This document shows, piece after piece, positions 43,141 to 54,500 of a DNA stretch of 64,000 nt. Position numbers and translations under genes: made by a program. The notes beneath the pieces are model-generated. The model was not told where the DNA came from. It saw only the letters and a program-made list of their open reading frames with translations, and searched no databases. Source of the stretch: Tubulanus polymorphus (lineage: Eukaryota > Nemertea > Palaeonemertea > Tubulaniformes > Tubulanidae); assembly GCF_964204645.1 (NCBI RefSeq), contig NC_134033.1, positions 5,304,231 to 5,368,230 of the forward strand, in the 5' to 3' direction. How positions within the stretch are numbered: position 1 is the first letter of the stretch; each line of letters starts with the position of its first letter.

Positions 43141-44467
43141 CCGGATTCTCTAGATGGCAATTTGACGTTCCGAAATAACAATCATAATTGTCTTGTTTAG
43201 CGTTCAATCTTTAACGATTCAATTTCATTTAATAACGAATTTTCACGTATATTCACTAATGAACTTCAATCCCAATTATTGTTAGCGTGTGAGTGGATGA
43301 GTAATATGTCGTAATATCAGGGCCATGCTAGACTGGTTGCCGGCAATTGAATTAAATTGAATTGCTGTTTGCCATCGAAACACAGGCACCGAGTTAGCCA
43401 GATGTCATTATCGACACTTATGATCAATGGGGAACCTCCAAGCAAGCAGGGATCCACCAGGTTCGCAAGGAGTTGCGCAGATCTTCTTGCGTTGAATCTC
43501 TTTACGAAAGACAAGTGGTTTGATTTTGAAATCGGAAATCGAACTACATGTGATCGGCGGTCGAAAATAATGTCACGGTTTTTACCATCTGACCTTGCGA
43601 GGTTTTTCACGAATTTGCAAAATTCGGCCTCTTTGTCGGTGGAAAGAACGCGTCGCATCGTTCCAATAATGCGCCTACGGCATTTTGTGCACTTAAATGA
43701 AACACGAGATCACTGGTGGATATGGTAAAACTGCCTGCATATCTAAATATAATCATAGACCTATGGACGTATACCCTCCTATTCGAGACGCTCGTAAATT
43801 CATCAAATTCAAACTTTATTCAGCATAAAACACAGAAGTACAGATCTTGCACGGAATCGAGAAATACAAAAATAGAAACGCATTGTACAAAATATATCAA
43901 AAATTTAACACGAATAATACAAAAATAATATGCAGGTATGGGAAATTATGATAATAACATGCAATAGCATTGTAGAAAATAAAATGATTATATCGATGAA
44001 TTTTACCCGTATAATATTTGTATTATTAGCTGTCTTCTAAACTATGAAGTGTGCTCTACGGTATAAAGAAAATATAGATATAATATCTCTCAATTGAATC
44101 TCAACTGGTCAAAGCATATCAAAGTTTCGATACGAGGTGTAAAAATGGTCGGACTATAACGTTCATTCTTGGGACGGGATTCAAATGGAATAGGACAAGT
44201 GAGGCTAAAAGCTAAATAATCCAGACGATGGCAAGCCGAATCTAATGGACTTAACAAACTGTTCACTCCTCTATCTCTTAGAGTCCGTGATTTACCGGGG
44301 ATAAACACTGTGGCATATTCCTGGCAGATGATCCAGTTAAGTTGAAGTTAGTAAGGATGAGAATTATTCGATTTCGCAAAGCGGAACATTTTCGTGGGAC
44401 ATTTTATCCTATAATTATCATCGCTATCAACTTTGCATTGTTGATGTATATATTGCCACGCTGGCAT
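43141..44467. other. Intergenic, dispersed-repeat fragments
   Basis: 43317-43660 shares GATTTTGAAATCGGAAATCGAA and GTGATCGGCGGTCGA with 62980-63045, so it is a dispersed repeat. TAGACTGGTTGCCGG at 43328 belongs to the word noted at 37361. Open frames here have no recognisable domain. Confidence 0.45.
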
Positions 44468-45535
44468 TTATTGCTTATTTATATTTCTTTTCATCCTTTT
44501 CTTGTTTACCTTTGGTTTATTTTTTGATCGAGGTTTTCTCTTTTTCATACGTTTTGAAACCTTTTTCGGCGGGGGGCAGGTCTTACCGGCCAGTTTTTCT
44601 CGCCATATTCCTAGCATATTTTCAGGTTTTAACTCGTGCGTCGTGATATAAGGCTTTACTTCGCACCAGTTTTTCAACGAAGGCGTAAAATGTATGCGTT
44701 CATCGTTGATTTGTTTAACACCCTTTATTTTCATGCCTACGATAGCCGTCCACCAGACATCTTCAAATTTCATTAGATTAGTTTTTAGAGCCGTATCCCA
44801 CATGTCGGGAATTATGTTCGTTTAAAACCGTATCCGCTGCCGCAACAGTGCTTCGGGAAAGTAGACAACGGCCACGATTCTCGGCCGACAAAAAATTTAC
44901 TTTTTGGATCTCGATTGACGTTTGGGCGTTAAAATACTTTACACACAAATTACGCGTTCTGATCTGCGTGCGCATCTAACGCAGACGTGAACTGTGCCGC
45001 GTCCAAATACATGTTATCGTCGATTTTGATGACGTATTTCGCGTGTCGGCAATAATCGTAAACCCATTTAACCATACCACCAGTTTTTATTGTCAGTCTG
45101 TCATACGTATCTTCAACACCCAGCTGTATAATATCGCCGTACGTGGCCATTTCGGCGGACAGAAACCAATCCCAGAGGTGATCGGTCGCATCCGGCAATC
45201 CGATCAAGAAAGCAAATTGATTATCGCTAGTTGGTTTGGCCCAAGTTGCGCGAATCACCCGACGCTGTTGGTAGTTATGTACGCGTGTTATGATGAAAAC
45301 AATAGTTTTGGGATTTCCCCAGCATATTGTGGTATTGTTGATAACGAATGCGATATCTCGTAAATTCCCAGTCAAAGGAGTTAGCAGTGGTATCTCGGCG
45401 ATTTCGAGTGGCGACTCATCAGCTCTATCCATATTTTGTACCTCGGGTGATTTAAGTAGTGGCTCGATTTTTCTGTCTAGGTCGATGAATAGTAGTAGAA
45501 TAACACATAATGCGGCTAGAAATATCCATTTGTAT
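44468..45535 (-). pseudogene. GT31 (beta-1,3-galactosyltransferase-like) gene, lesioned
   Basis: Golgi type II glycosyltransferase of the Galactosyl_T family. The exon starts at 45535 after a TTTTCAG acceptor, so the initiator Met is in an unseen upstream exon. In order: signal anchor (WIFLAALCVILLLF), stem, RRVIRATW, YGDIIQLGVEDTYDRLTIKT, the DxD region as KIDDNMYLD (the third Asp of the usual DDD is Asn), FPKHCCGSGYGF, and FEDVWWTAIVG with a C-terminal part ending in a Lys/Arg-rich tail unusual for the family. Two TAA codons in frame, eight codons apart near 44948 and 44927, and one frameshift near 44820 interrupt it. Flanking sequence stays in family register, which argues for recent inactivation or assembly error rather than a missed intron. 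Confidence 0.75.
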
Positions 45536-45889
45536 CTGAAAATAGATTAAAAGTTTTCAGGCTATGGAAGAAAATAGTTTGAGCAGGTCGATGCGGTTTG
45601 ATATCATCATCTGTCCGGTATGGTGGCCGATTCGACAGTGTACCAAAACCATGAACTTTTTTAAAATTTCGCATTTATCGTTTTACCGACACGTTAAAAC
45701 CAGCCTTTAGTTTTGACGCGGTTTTTTGTTCGTTTTTAACGCTACGCCGAGGTTTCGTTGGGATTTATACTCCGAAAACGACAAGACGAATCCCCATGCA
45801 GAGTTTTGGTTCCACTGTTGCGCATATAGCAGAAGGTTCACGCATTTAGCAGAAGCTGTTTTACCACTGGCCAAGTGGACTAGTTCTGT

Positions 45890-45960
45890 TGGTATACTGG
45901 TTAGCATGCTTGTATTCTACGCGCACGAGACCCAGGTTCGATCCCGGTGAGTGCACGTAA
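45890..45960 (+). other. tRNA-like segment (A and B boxes)
   Basis: TGGTATACTGGTTAGCATG resembles a D-arm/A box and GGTTCGATCCC is a perfect B box. The anticodon stem does not pair well, so a tRNA pseudogene or SINE head is likelier than a functional tRNA. It lies directly upstream of the reverse-transcriptase fragment. Confidence 0.4.
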
Positions 45961-46004
45961 TTTCACTGTCACTTCTCTAAATGATGTTATCGTAAAGCAT
46001 GGTC

Positions 46005-46545
46005 TGGATCATATGATGTTTGCTGACGATACGATTATACATCGTTTGTAAAAAGCCCAATTCTATTAAGATACGATTGGATCTCATCGCGAAGTTTAGA
46101 CCGAATTCTCAAAACAGTTTCAGCGAGATCCATGTTGGAAACTCCTTTATATCTCTATCAGATAATGTACGAAATCTAGGTGTATTTTTTTATACCTACG
46201 TGACGATGGATAAGTATGTTAACCACGTACAGTAAAGCTGCATCGTTTGCTTTGTACAGAATTAGTAAAATCAGGAAGCTACTTGACCAAGCCCTGACAG
46301 AGAGACTGGTGCATTGCTTTATTACTTCCAGGCTCGACTATTGTAACAGTTTACTACTTGGGGTTACGAAATGTCAACTTGGTCGTTTTCTCATCGCGAA
46401 GTTTAAACCGAATTCTCAAAACAGTTTCGGCGAGATCCAAGTCGGAAACTCCTCTATATCTCTATCAGATAATGTACGAAATCTGGGTGTATTTTTATAT
46501 CTACACGACGATGGATAAGTATGTTAACCACGTAATGTAAAACTG
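46005..46545 (+). mobile_element. LINE reverse-transcriptase fragment with internal duplication
   Basis: MMFADDTI (about 46015) is the RT catalytic box. Further on, in shifted frames, come LSDNVRNLGVF and SFALYRISKIRKLLDQALTE with RLDYCNSLL, typical of the region after the RT palm in Jockey/CR1-like elements. The stretch 46090-46230 is repeated at 46395-46540 with few differences. It is not functional. Confidence 0.75.
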
Positions 46546-46979
46546 CCGCGCAAAAATTACCGAAAATATGGTAAGGACTTACTGGAAGAAGTTTTGTGTA
46601 GTAAGCTATATAGCGTATGTGACTGTCTGTTTGTTGGCTGAATAGAAATTTGCCGGCACTTGTTGTTTAAAAAGAAAAGAAACACGTTCGAATAGGTTAC
46701 GTGTAGAAGATCATCTATCGAAATAGGGCTCAAAACAGATTTTCTAAATGCGGAATTTTTTTTTGAAATAAAATGGTATCATAATGGATCGTACGAAGGC
46801 AAAGTCACGATGAACGTATCGACAACGTATCAACTCTTTAATATTAGATTATAGTAGAGTAAATTGCCCCGTTACTTTCTAATCCCTACCAACCAATTTC
46901 GTAATGTATCTCTATCTACCGTTTAGATTTGTGTGATTCCTACGGTACCCCTTTTAAGTTTTTATGTATTACCGATGCA

Positions 46980-47195
46980 TAGGTCCTGCTAATGATGGTG
47001 GTTAGCGGTAAAAATCCCAATGGTAAACCCCTCTAGGTAAAATTCCCCCGGGTAAAAATCCCTAGGTAAAATCCCCATGGTAAACCCCCTGGTAGGTAAA
47101 ATCCCCCGGTAAAAAATCCCCATGGTAAATCCCCGAGGTAAAATTCCCAAGGGTAAAAATCCCTAGGTATAATCCCCATGGTAAACCCCCTTTTT
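46980..47195. repeat. Degenerate repeat (GGTAAAATCCCC)n
   Basis: About 14 copies of GGTAAA(A)(A)(A)TCCCC/CCCC with TAGG or ATGG spacers, 11-18 bp each. Poly-C/poly-A alternation; no coding potential. Confidence 0.8.
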
Positions 47196-47399
47196 CGCAA
47201 CTTTTTGGAACTTTTTCGCGAAAACGCCCTCTATCGATTGAAATGTGAAATTTAGATATTAGTGCCTAGTTTTCATCTTAAAGCTATCAAACTGCAGTGC
47301 CTCTGTTGTCTCATCCGAGTTTCGGCGCTGTTTTCTTCTTATTCGCTCTGATTATAATAATCACGAGGATTAACAGTTGTAGGACTTAAGATTAAGCCC

Positions 47400-48060
47400 G
47401 ACCAAAAAAGTCGGTCCAGGCTCGAGCCAATTTAGCACGGGACAAAATGATTGCGTAAAAATTGCAACTGTTTCCGAAAATAACCTACTTTTTAACCTTT
47501 TTTTTTTAAAATACCCCAACCCACTGAGCGCCACACAGGCCATTATTAGCGGGTTCGATGTGTCTTTTTCCCAATTAGGGAGAGACCAGAGAAGAATCTT
47601 CGACCAAGAAACTCTGTCACCACCAGGGTTCGAACCCGTAAACCCTGGATTGACATGGACGCGCCCTCTAATTATGCGCGTACTGGCGAGATGAGTCACT
47701 TCCGGAACCAGTTCGCAATTCGCTCGCAATGATTTGACCCGCGCTAAAATTTGGATCCGGTTCTTGTTCGGGTTCGTGCTCCGGTTACACTCGATCCAGG
47801 GCAAATCGTCCGCGTGTGATCGTGACTTTCGACTCAACGTCCTTTTCTTCTAAATAAATCGGTAGTAATCATTCGGGGCGGATCCAGGGCCATTCCATGA
47901 CTGCAGCTCAGTGGAATATAAAGGGCAGCAACATTTAGATTTTTTTTTGTTGTTGTTGAAATTCACGTTATTCTGAAGCATTTTCCAAGCACTTGGGCAG
48001 CAAAGAAGAAATAGGTTAACAAGGCAGATTCCAAGTGAATCCAAATGATCTTAATCTTCC
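47400..48060. other. Dispersed-repeat-like sequence with tRNA-type B box
   Basis: GGGTTCGAACCC at 47628-47639 (palindromic, B-box-like), and GGGGCGGATCCAGGGCC at 47876 like the ends of the MITEs at 3413 and 63577. The minus-strand open frame at 47370-47837 is not recognisable and is probably derived from repeat sequence. Confidence 0.35.
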
Positions 48061-48475
48061 TTTTTATGAGATTTGCTCAAAATGTGTGTGCCATTTATTG
48101 ATGTATGATGCCATTAGATTTGCGAAGACCTACGCAATTTCTTCACATTCAATTTGCTTGTACCTTTTTTAAAGTTTTTTTGGGCAAAATTTGCCTAATT
48201 TCCAATTACACGCGATCACATGTCTTTTTAGAGTAGTGCATGCCTCATATTGCCTTTTTCGATTTTGGGTGGTTCATTATCAATCACATTACGGATTTAG
48301 GCCTAGCAGGGAGGCAATTATTCTTCTAATGGCTCACAGATTGAGTGCGCATTTTATCTTTCCACCGCAACCAAACCTTTTCGTGGGCACTTGAAAAATG
48401 CTGCGTGTGCGACGGAGTCAGGATCCGCGCCTGCTAGTTCATCTGTAACATTTTTCTTGCAATTCCTATTTTCAG

Positions 48476-49925
48476 ATGGCGCGTTTTCTATGCTTGCTAA
48501 TTGTGTCGTGTTGGTTACTATTGAATGTCGACTCGCTGCCTCACGAACATCGTGAAGCAGCGAATAGCTGGATGAAACGCGCAGCCACTCCAGCGGCGGC
48601 CGCTACTCCAGCCAGTCCGCTCGATTACGCTTTGGGATATGGCGAATTACCGTACGATCTTCGTGGATTCATATGGACGAGTAAGTGCTGCGTTTGGGTA
48701 AAGGTTTTTACTTTTGACCCTAGAATCTGTTGTTCATTTCATCCAACACTTTAGGAAATTGTTCCTCGCTGATTTAACCTAGGATGCAGGTATCTACCAA
48801 ATCTGCTGCTTTATGGCATTCATGTATAGTTCATTTTCAATTGAAATGTCTCGAGGTGACGTCCTGAATGGACGTGAAGTGTATGATCAGTTTTTGAAAA
48901 TGTGCTGGTAAAATGTCTAATATCTGGCGTTTGTGCAATTTAGGTAATGTTGAAACCATCCACAAAACGGTAGTGATATTGAAAAGAGACAAAAAGGTCG
49001 CTTTTTGAATCGCAGAAGGGGTAGGGTTTAGGGTCTAGGGTTTAGGGTCTAGAGGGTCCAGAGGGTTAGGGTTAGGGTCAAGAGGGTCCAGATGGTTAGG
49101 GTTAGGGTTAGGGTTAGGGCTACGGGAAGGATTAGGGTTAGGGTTAGGTTCCATTACATATTATAACATTGTAGGGTTAGGATGAGGCTATAAGTAGTTA
49201 AAAAGTTACGACTGAACGAAGCAACCGTCATAGCGCTTTGGGGTAACGTTAGGCTTCCACTCGTATGCTTGCGTGTTCGAATCCCAATTTTCGTGAATCT
49301 TTCTCAGAATTTTCTAAGTCCAGCGCATTCGCGCATGCGCATTGGATTGATTTGTGGATGGCTTCAACATTACACAAATTGCGGCGTTTGTAGTTCATTT
49401 TCGATTAAAAATGTCTCCAGTGAAGCCCTGAACATATGTGAAGTGTGGACGATCAGTTTTTTGAAAGAACACTGATAAAATGTCTAATGTCTGATGTTTG
49501 TAGTTCATTTTCAATTTGAAATGTCTCAGATGAAGTTCTGAACAGATACGAAGTGTGGATGATCAGTTTTTGAAAGTTTGCAGATAAAATATCCATTCCG
49601 ATATCTAGTGTTTGTAGTTCATTTTCAATTAGAAGTCTCAGGTGAAGTTCTAAACACATGTGAAGTTGTGCCTTAAGTATCGAATGTTTGAAGGATTCTG
49701 TAGATCGATACTGAAAGAAGGTTGACGGCCAACTAACACAATCACAATTCAATAAGCCCAGTTTTTCCCCCGTACTGTTTTTAAACATCGGTTATGCTTC
49801 CATTTTCAGCGACATCGGACAGTAAACGCCCGATGTACCGAATTATCGACGAAAAGAAAAGATCGCCCGGAATCGATGGTAACAGGCAGACGAAAAATAA
49901 TTTCCGATTTGTGGCAGGAATTTAA
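48476..49925 (+). CDS. Secreted peptide / neuropeptide-like precursor, two coding exons
   Basis: 106 residues from exons 48476-48680 and 49810-49925 (GT-AG, phases agree). The ATG follows a TTTTCAG acceptor directly, so a 5' non-coding exon exists upstream. Residues 1-20 form a clear signal peptide. Dibasic sites at 34-35 (KR), 74-75 (KR) and 84-86 (KKR) would release an Ala/Pro-rich peptide with an acidic-aromatic end (residues 36-73), the octapeptide-like PMYRIIDE segment with one extra residue of context (76-83), and a C-terminal SPGIDGNR...FRFVAGI peptide (87-106). There is no Gly before the cleavage sites, so no amidation is predicted, and only one Cys pair (6, 12) lies in the signal peptide. 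I do not recognise the family. The intron carries telomere-like repeats. Confidence 0.65.
48815..49680. repeat. Tandem repeat of about 110 bp (TAGTTCATTTTCAATT family)
   Basis: Four units, near 48825, 49390, 49500 and 49613, share TAGTTCATTTTC(A/G)ATT, AAATGTCTC, GTGAAG(T)(C/T)CTGAAC and GATCAGTTTTTGAAA. The first is separated from the rest by the telomere-like tract. They lie in the intron of the peptide gene. Confidence 0.7.
49024..49175. repeat. Interstitial telomeric repeat tract
   Basis: About 12 TTAGGG units plus degenerate forms (TCTAGGG, CCAGAGGG) over 150 bp, G-rich strand on plus. This is the animal telomere motif, here inside the peptide-gene intron. Confidence 0.85.
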
Positions 49926-51345
49926 ACAATCGGCTTCGTATATGAACAACCGTTTACACGGGACCTTTCAATCGCAACCAACCTCTTCACGAACTAAGTC
50001 AAGTATCACGCCTGCAATTCTGTTTCCCTAGTACCAGTCCGCTAATTCCAACGTTTGTCTGAGAATGTAGATTTGCCAAATCCAATGAAACTATTGACTT
50101 GCATCGCATTCTTTATATCACGAAATCCTATCATTTTAGTAGTTCTAAACACTGGCGTTATATAGCGGACTTTTAATCTCCGACTGTTTCTGTTGATATA
50201 TTTTTTTCGTGGAGATAAAATGTTGAAAAGGCGCAGCTGTATGTAACGTACGTACATTCCGAAATCAAACTAGAACTATAAAAATTTTAACCGAAGTTTA
50301 ACTTATCTTCGCTTAAAGGCCCGGTGGTCCTTCGTGAGGTATCTAGTCTAACCGAATTTTCATGAAATTTGCGTATGTCTTGGGATTATGTAAGGAAAAA
50401 AGTATGGACAATAAAATGTTATCAAGCAAATATATTCTATAGCCTACTGGCAAGTTTCGTTAAGTAGATACGTCGTGCTCCCAGCCTTCATTCGACGTGG
50501 CCAAATATTCATTATTTATATTCATTTCGACAGACTACCGTAAGGACGATACGTTTCACGCTATGGCAGAAGAAATTATGCCAGATTTTCCAACGGCAGC
50601 ACCATTGACAGCACCAGGCATGTCGATAAGTTAACGACGAAAAAGCAAACGACGAAATGCTTTGATCCGCGGCTCGATTCGAGGAACTTGTTCTGCGATT
50701 TGAATATAGTTCGGTCGACGCGACGTGGTGCCTACGAGTCACCTGCGAGTATGGGTAAATTCTGAAATAAAGGAATCATGACAAATAATCATCGAGAAAT
50801 ATCTTTTTAAGAATATTCGCATTGGACGTCATGTAGTTCGTTTGCAAACCAGTGCAGTTGAAGACCAGTTTGAAAAACGCAAGCGAAGAGACGTTAATCG
50901 GGGGCCGGTTTTATAGACTGGTACTAGAGTGGAATCTGGTTGTAATCCATAACACTTTCCATAAAAGTCTCCATTTTTTCCTGACTTTTTGACCCGTGCA
51001 GTAAGCTCAGTAGGAAATTCAAGGTAATTGATTGCGGTCACGCGCCGTTAGTCATTGGAGTTTCCCATCGCAATACATCGTTACGCCCGAATGTGACGTC
51101 ACCAATGAATGGGTTTTTTAAACTTAAAGAAATCTTGAATCTATAAAAAATCTTAATTTCAGTTAGCGTTGTTACACGGGGAGTGACGATGTTATCCGAT
51201 GTCTTGGCTAGGTAACGGGTGACTGACCTACTGACTTAATTTTCCCATAGATGGCGAACTAGTCAAACCTGGCCGCCCTAACTGCACAGGCACGCACGAG
51301 ATTTAGTCTTACAGTCGTTTAAATGCCAAAACACAGATATGTGTC
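49926..51345. other. 3' flank and intergenic, no further gene
   Basis: No recognisable coding sequence. The spacer separates the convergent ends of the peptide gene and the SLC51A-like gene. Confidence 0.35.
50410..50415 (+). terminator. Candidate polyadenylation signal of peptide gene
   Basis: AATAAA about 485 bases after the stop codon at 49925, the first clear hexamer downstream on this strand. Confidence 0.3.
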
Positions 51346-51347
51346 GG

Positions 51348-51358
51348 TTTATTTATTT
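51348..51358 (-). terminator. Polyadenylation signal of SLC51A-like gene
   Basis: Overlapping AATAAATAAA on the minus strand, about 210 bases after the stop codon (51570-51568). Confidence 0.5.
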
Positions 51359-51567
51359 GTTTTAATTGGCGTTACGTCGCCTGGGTCTTGGTTTCCCTAG
51401 ACTTACCCTATTGGCATTTAACCTCACGACGGGACGGCATTTGAAGTGTTGCCCGCACACTGTACGCAGCCAACAGGACTCGAACCCACTTGTAGTTAGA
51501 ATTAAAGCCCAAAGTCTCTCAGGTTTTTTAAATCCCCAAACGAAAGCGTGTTATTCAAGTTTCATTT

Positions 51568-54500
51568 CTATTTTACCTCGTCCGCAGAAGTGGCGCTCGA
51601 TTCTAAATGGTCCTCGCACGATTTGTCGATGATTAAATTTTGACTGCTGTCGATTTTCAGCGACGGTTCGACGATTCTGGCCGGATCGCCGGGATCCCTG
51701 GCCCAGTCGTGAGTCGAGCCGTAGATACAGTGCGGGTAGGCGACGTCTTCGCGTAACACCGGCCGGAAGAAACAAACACGCGCGTAAATACCCACCAGAA
51801 CCATCTCCGCAATCAACATCACACTTTGAATATCTGAATCAAGAAATTATAGGAGTTCGTTAATTATTCAATTTCCACCATAATTTTTGTGAGGCGTACG
51901 AATAGGACCCGCACTCAATATACGGCTCAGACACTAATCCAAAACTGAACAAGAATCAGGTGGATTCGGGGTGTCCGACCCTGCTTCTTTTACCCCAGAA
52001 AATTCCATCCTCAAATATTCCGGGCTGAATATTTTCTGCTGAAGAGAGATCAAAATCAATGGCGAACGACCTAGAAATATCAAAATCTTGTCACGGCAAG
52101 TTGTTTTACAATTCTAAGAAGAACTAAACAATAGGGTACCCGCAAAACCAGCTATCCCACCAGATGGCACGACGAGCAGTTGGTTTGTCAGAATTAATTC
52201 ATTTTCAATGAGATTTGAACTGAATTTTTAGAGTCACGAATCCATATACTATCATAGCACCCCGCAAAATACAAAACTTTCATTCTTCTACTCGGATATC
52301 GGTAAAGTTATCTTAAATAATTGATTCATTTAAGAGAAATGTTCATTTAGATTTTATTGAAATGTAGAAGAATTCAAATGACCAACTATCTACTAACGAC
52401 ACCTGGCGGATCCTCGCCTGGCATACGTGGAATCCTCGATTGCCACAGTGGCGATTCGGGTCCCCCATTACTACGTATAGTACGTGGACAACAAAATTGC
52501 GGCAACACTTTGGAAAAGTCCCTTAACTTCTTAAGGGGAAACCATTTTCTCTTGACCTTGGATGTGCCCTTGACAACGCGTTACGATTTGTCACGAACGG
52601 CCATGTTTCCTCTAACGGCAGATGGCTTTTAAGTGATCGATACAGCGTTGACAACGGGTCGTCTACACTCAACAGATGGTGCAACAAATCAAAATACCGC
52701 ATTTATTTATTAGTTTGCTGTGTTCTAAAATGTTTTATGTTCTGTTATTGTAATCAATTGTAAATAACATCATCTCCTCTTTATATCGTTGTGATGGTTG
52801 GTGTTTTAATTCGATTTCGTATTCGTTACTCGTATTGAAAATTTGTTCATTTTCAACAAAATTTGAACTTGATCTCCAAATCCGAATGTTATCAAACGAG
52901 TCTCAAAAAGATGTGTAAGATTCGTTTTTTCATTATGATTGAGATTTCGATGAAAAGTTCGTTTACTAATCCGAACAATCTATTCGAATTTCATTAAAAT
53001 GTAGAAGAAATTGTCGCGCGGTGACTCAGTAACCACTAGCGCGAACCTGGCGGATCCCCGCTTGCCACAGTAGCGTCGCCGCTACCCTATTCATTCCACG
53101 CTTAGATGCTGAGTGTTAGTCAACAGCCGAAAGATTATCATATCAGTTCCATTTTGACATCTTTCATCGCATACATATTCCAGTGAGGGATTTCTTCTCC
53201 AATATTTACGGGATTATTCAGTAGTATTCCCACCAAATTCCCTTCGTATATTAGATGATATACGATTTTCTGCCTGCTAATGTATAGTAGCTTCATCAGG
53301 TAGCGAAAGCTCGTGCGTCAAACTATTACATTCGACGCACGAGTTTTCGCTACTAATGTAACGTCTGTGGAGATAGTGCTATAGATGAACGATATATCCG
53401 CACGAAATGGAAGCTAGCGAGCCGAGACAAATCTTCTCGATGAAGACTACGGAGGGTTTACTAACTTGCTTCCGTGCCAAATATAAGCTTCCGTAGAACT
53501 GCGATTGAATGCTAAAGAAATAAATACAACGTTCTATATCCCATTAGCATTCAAGATGCCCGTATCCGACCTGCCTATTTCTCCTAAAGCGGCCCGAATC
53601 GGCCCTGACGCATTTTTCATACGCGGCACAAAAACGGATATAGTGGGATTCGAACCCAATAGATTATGATAAACTAGACACCCAAGTCCTCGAAATACCG
53701 AAAAGAAATCAACATCCTTTTTCAATTTTTCGAGTATTTGGAGTATGAACATGACTGATCTCGGCAAATCCAAGTAACTTTGGATGAATTTCGGGGACCA
53801 AAAGGACCCGATTTTGTGGCCCACCTCATCAAATCTTATATCATATTAAAGCCTTGACTAGTTACTACAAAATAACACAAATAATTTGTAATGTGTGGAA
53901 ATAAACAGCAAATCAGTATCGTGATGAACTTGGATTTTCCCATGAATTTTCTGAGGAGTAATTGACACTACATAGTGAAATTCCTGAGTGCTAACGGGAT
54001 ATGTAGACTTACTCTGCGACCTTGAGTCGGTGTGCATGAACCCTTTACCGGAACAGGGTATCCACCCGAACGACTGGATCGCCGTCAGGATAGGACCCTG
54101 TACGTTTTGGAAAAGTATCACCAGTTGCATGCAGATGAATTTTCCCGATATGCTCTGCGGTTGCAGGTGCTTCCTGAGAGTTCGGTATATCATCAACAAG
54201 CCCCACATGGCTAACAGCGTCGACACCATACTGATATAGGACAAAATATTATACGTCCTTTCTGCGTCTTCGTACTGAAAAATAGCATAAAAGTACTAGG
54301 TTATTATTATTATTATTATCAATCATTATTTGTTATCATTCTTCTTATTCTTGTTAATTATAATCTAGTATTACTACTATTGCCATCAGTATTATCATTA
54401 TTCTCATTTACTATTATTATTATCATTCATCAGTATTATTACTACAATATTAGTATCATGATTCTATTCATATTCTATGGATATCATAATATTATTGATA

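Noticed and set aside
43317-43658. 113-residue open frame on the minus strand
   Set aside because: The underlying DNA shares a dispersed repeat with 62980-63045, so the frame is likely chance or transposon debris.
45890-45960. Functional tRNA gene
   Set aside because: A and B boxes are present but the anticodon and acceptor stems do not pair; kept only as a tRNA-like segment.
47370-47837. 155-residue open frame on the minus strand
   Set aside because: It contains a palindromic B-box-like GGGTTCGAACCC and repeat-like words; no domain, splice partner or start context supports a gene.
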